6,577 nucleotides of DNA, taken from the NCBI GenBank assembly GCA_005880175.1, contig VBJR01000387.1, forward strand, positions 1-6,577, read 5' to 3'. Origin of the DNA: Chloroflexota bacterium (GTDB taxonomy: Bacteria > Chloroflexota > Dormibacteria > Dormibacterales > Dormibacteraceae). Positions 4,720-6,577 of the stretch are shown piece by piece (the first letter of the stretch is position 1; the number at the start of each line of letters is the position of its first letter). The notes beneath the pieces were generated by a model. That model was not told where the DNA came from, ran no database searches, and saw only the letters and a list, made by a program, of their open reading frames with translations. A program made the position numbers and the translations under genes.

Positions 4720-5467
4720 CCACGTGGGTGGGGAACCAGGGAGCGCCGTACCACATCCGCCACCCCAGGTTGCGCCGCTGAACGTCCCGGAGCCCGAGCT
4801 CCCGTAGCCGGTCGGCATACGACCGCGTGAAGCCCAGGTCGGCGACCAGGAGGCGTCCGCCGGGACGGAGGACGCGCGCCGCCTCGTCGATGGCCGCCCT
4901 GCGCGCGGCCCGCCCCGGGAGGTTGTGCAGCACCAGGTTGCTCACCACGACGTCGAACGAGCCGTCGGGGAACGGCAGCTTCGTGATGTCGGCGGTCAGC
5001 GTCTCGACCCGGTCCTCGACGCCCTCGAGCCGGGCGTTCCGGCGCGTCGCCTCCGGCGAGTTGCCGGACTGGTCCGATCGCCACAGGTCCACCCCGACCG
5101 CGCGGCCCTTCGGGAGCAGGCGGGCGGCTTGCATCAGCACCGCGCCCCGGCCGCAGCCGAGGTCGAGCAGCCGCTCGTCGCCCTTCAGCCGCAGACCCTC
5201 GAGGAGGTCCGCCCAGACCAGGAACTTGCCTCGCCGCGAGGCGTGGAGGTACGTCACGGCGCCGCCCGCCAGCGTGGCCGCGGCCGATCCCGCCACGAGG
5301 CCCCGCGTCCGCCGGCCGCGCGCCATGCCGGCCACGGCCGCGGCCGCCAGCCCGACGACGACCGCCCCGATCGTCGCCGCGTGCACCGCCGGCGGGGCAT
5401 GGTCGAACGATCCGTCGATGCCGTACCTGCCCCGGCGGCGGCGCAGGTCGGTGTGCTCCTCGTCCAT
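4631..5467 (-). CDS. Class I SAM-dependent methyltransferase with N-terminal membrane anchor
   Basis: 278 residues. Two hydrophobic segments at about 28-49 and 57-74 suggest a membrane anchor facing the cytoplasm. The methyltransferase fold follows: motif I LLDLGCGRG (100-108) binds SAM, the acidic residue D127 in VGVDLW contacts the SAM ribose, D160 in TADI is near the adenine, and PFPDGSFDVVVSNLVLHNLP (165-184) and VLRPGGRLLVADL (199-211) are the usual later strands. This is the Methyltransf_11/25 type; the substrate cannot be told. The ATG at 5467 lies three bases after the regulator's stop, and its ribosome site GGAGGT (5483-5478) is inside the regulator's last codons, so the two genes are probably co-translated. 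The A/P/R-rich tail after about residue 253 overlaps the small membrane protein gene and may be an add-on caused by loss of an earlier stop. Confidence 0.88.
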   Translation of the reverse strand: MDEEHTDLRRRRGRYGIDGSFDHAPPAVHAATIGAVVVGLAAAAVAGMARGRRTRGLVAGSAAATLAGGAVTYLHASRRGKFLVWADLLEGLRLKGDERLLDLGCGRGAVLMQAARLLPKGRAVGVDLWRSDQSGNSPEATRRNARLEGVEDRVETLTADITKLPFPDGSFDVVVSNLVLHNLPGRAARRAAIDEAARVLRPGGRLLVADLGFTRSYADRLRELGLRDVQRRNLGWRMWYGAPWFPTHVVTAARPPAPVEAREPAAPARRRPARRTRP

Positions 5468-5470
5468 TGG

Positions 5471-6577
5471 CTAGACCACCTCCAGGCCCAGGACGATCGC
5501 GATCGCTTGGGAGCGCGACCGCGCCACCAGCTTCTCGAGGATCCGGGCCACGTGCTTGTTGACGGTGTTCGGGCTGATCGAGAGCCGCGCCGCGATGACG
5601 CGGTTGGAGAGGCCGGTCATCAGGAGGGCCAGCACGTCCCACTCCCGCGCCGACAGGCCGGCATCCCGGGAGCGGGCCGAGGCCCAGGGTGGCGGGCCGC
5701 CGTCGCGTCCGCCGCGCCGGGGCTCGGGCTCCGCCACGTCCGTGGCGTAGGCCACCGCCTCCCCCGTGGTCATGGCCGCCCCGAGCGCCTCGGCGGCCTC
5801 GGCGGCGAGCGGCGACAGCGCCCGCCGGCAGGGCGCCATCGACTCCTCGACGCGCCGCCGCCAGTGCGGCACCGCCACGGCGCCCGACCGCCTCCACACG
5901 CCGGCCGCCGCGGCGGCTAGCGTCAGCGCCCGCTCCGGGTCCGAGCAGGCGGCGGCCAGGCGGGCGAACCCCTCCAGCCGGTACGCGACGCTGGCCGCGT
6001 CGTTCAGCCTGGTCAGCAGGCCGATGCTGGCCAGCAGGTGCGAGCGGGCCGCGTCGTACTCGCCGACCTCCAGCGCGAGCTCGCCGTGCGTCCCGATCGA
6101 GATGGCGAGGCCGGGCGACGTCGAACCGGTCGCCGTGGACCCGCTGGATGGCGAGGGCCTCCTCCAGGCACTGGTCGGCGAGCCGGTAGTCGCCCAGGGA
6201 GAGCACCGCCAGGCCCAGGCTGCGGAGCGTGCGCGCCGTCGCGGGCGCGTCGCCGAGCTGGCGCTGGATCTCGAGCGCCCCGGCCAGGAACGCCTGCGCG
6301 GCCGTGCAGTCGCCCTGGCGGTACGCGATCTGGCCCACCCCGTGGAGCGCCTGCCCCCGCGCCGCCGGGTCCCCGTCCGCGGCCCGCAGCGCCCGCTCCA
6401 GCCAGCGCCGGCCCTCGGCCAGGTTGGAGCGGGTGTGCCAGAACCAGGAGAGGCCGGCCGCGATGCGCAGGGCGAGGTCCGGTGCCGCGCCCAGGCTCCA
6501 GTCCAGCGCGGCGCGGAAGTTGGGTCCGTCCCCGGCCAGGCGCCGGCCCCACTCCGGCTGGCTGCCGCGCGCGTTCT
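5471..6577 (-). CDS. TPR/LuxR-type transcriptional regulator, N-terminus outside window, apparent frameshift
   Basis: C-terminal part of a large ATPase-TPR-LuxR regulator. From the window edge the frame reads through the typical post-ATPase segment (FRAALDWSL, then SNLAEGRRWLERAL near 6435-6390) into TPR-like repeats (QIAYRQGDCTAAQAFLAGAL; SLGDYRLADQCLEEALAIQR), to ...GDRFDVA at 6114. The next TPR (GELALEVGEYDAARSHLLAS) continues in another frame from about 6112. This second frame runs through GVWRRSGAVAVPHWRRRVEE to a LuxR helix-turn-helix at about 5486-5656 (LSAREWDVLALLMTGLSNRV, then IAARLSISPNTVNKHVARIL) and the stop at 5471. The second frame has no ATG, GTG or TTG from 6112 down to a GTG at 5899, which lies inside a helical repeat, so it is not an independent gene. 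The ATP-binding domain should lie beyond 6577. It likely controls the methyltransferase operon or itself. Either a sequencing error or a recent inactivation fits. Confidence 0.82.
   Translation of the reverse strand, partial: RTRAAASRSGAGAWPGTDPTSAPRWTGAWARHRTSPCASRPASPGSGTPAPTWPRAGAGWSGRCGPRTGTRRRGGRRSTGWARSRTARATARPRRRSWPGRSRSSASSATRPRRRARSAAWAWRCSPWATTGSPTSAWRRPSPSSGSTATGSTSPGLAISIGTHGELALEVGEYDAARSHLLASIGLLTRLNDAASVAYRLEGFARLAAACSDPERALTLAAAAAGVWRRSGAVAVPHWRRRVEESMAPCRRALSPLAAEAAEALGAAMTTGEAVAYATDVAEPEPRRGGRDGGPPPWASARSRDAGLSAREWDVLALLMTGLSNRVIAARLSISPNTVNKHVARILEKLVARSRSQAIAIVLGLEVV
6110..6119 (-). other. Frameshift position in the TPR region of the LuxR-type regulator
   Basis: Dropping one G from the GGG at 6113-6115 (plus strand) joins the two frames as ...DRFDVA/GLAISIGTHGELAL. 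The TPR units upstream are spaced 40 residues apart (GDC to GDY), but this join gives 43. Removing ten bases (6110-6119) would restore exactly 40, so either a one-base slip next to a natural three-residue insertion or a ten-base insertion explains it. No slippery sequence or stem-loop typical of programmed frameshifting is evident. Confidence 0.65.

Noticed and set aside
5471..5899. Independent 142-residue LuxR protein starting at GTG 5899
   Set aside because: The same frame continues upstream as good TPR sequence to about 6112, so the GTG is internal to a helical repeat and not a natural start.
4428..6338. 636-residue minus-strand frame
   Set aside because: Only its first part (6338 to about 6114) is real TPR sequence. 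After the frameshift it runs out of frame through the LuxR region and the methyltransferase as A/R/G/P-rich nonsense.

Overview
The window is very GC-rich (about 70 % or more by eye), and its real genes use G or C at almost every third codon position. Codon usage, a GabD1-type dehydrogenase close to the mycobacterial one as I remember it, a drug-resistance-type ABC exporter pair and an ATPase/TPR/LuxR regulator all suggest a high-GC actinobacterium or a similar soil bacterium (Thermoleophilia, Chloroflexota or Dormibacterota are alternatives). The sequence alone does not fix the phylum.

Left part (1-1724, minus strand): an ABC-2 export operon. It has an ATPase (825-1724), a six-helix permease (65-805), and the first 22 codons of a third gene that overlaps the permease stop and leaves the window at base 1. 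The 115-base divergent gap to the next gene holds a perfect 18-base TetR-type palindrome (1782-1799).

Middle (1840-4114, plus strand): a full-length succinate-semialdehyde dehydrogenase (gabD1/sad type), then an unusually small dihydrolipoamide acyltransferase-like (E2) protein. The E2 has a normal lipoyl domain. It lacks the E3-binding domain, and its catalytic domain is shortened at several places, with changes in active-site motifs.

Gap 4115-4470: no gene, but structured DNA. A hairpin at 4150-4173 is followed by a long imperfect inverted repeat built from CACGAAG units (4197-4354). Both lie between two exact 17-base copies of the last bases of the E2 gene (4099-4115 and 4376-4392). This looks like a 277-base insertion or duplication at the E2 stop codon.

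Right part (4471-6577): a small single-helix membrane protein (plus strand) overlaps tail to tail with a membrane-anchored SAM-dependent methyltransferase (minus strand). The methyltransferase is translationally linked to an upstream TPR/LuxR regulator. That regulator is cut by the window end and carries an apparent frameshift near 6113.

The most unusual items are the miniature E2 protein and the repeat element with its 17-base flanking duplication. No complete new defence or biosynthetic system is visible.
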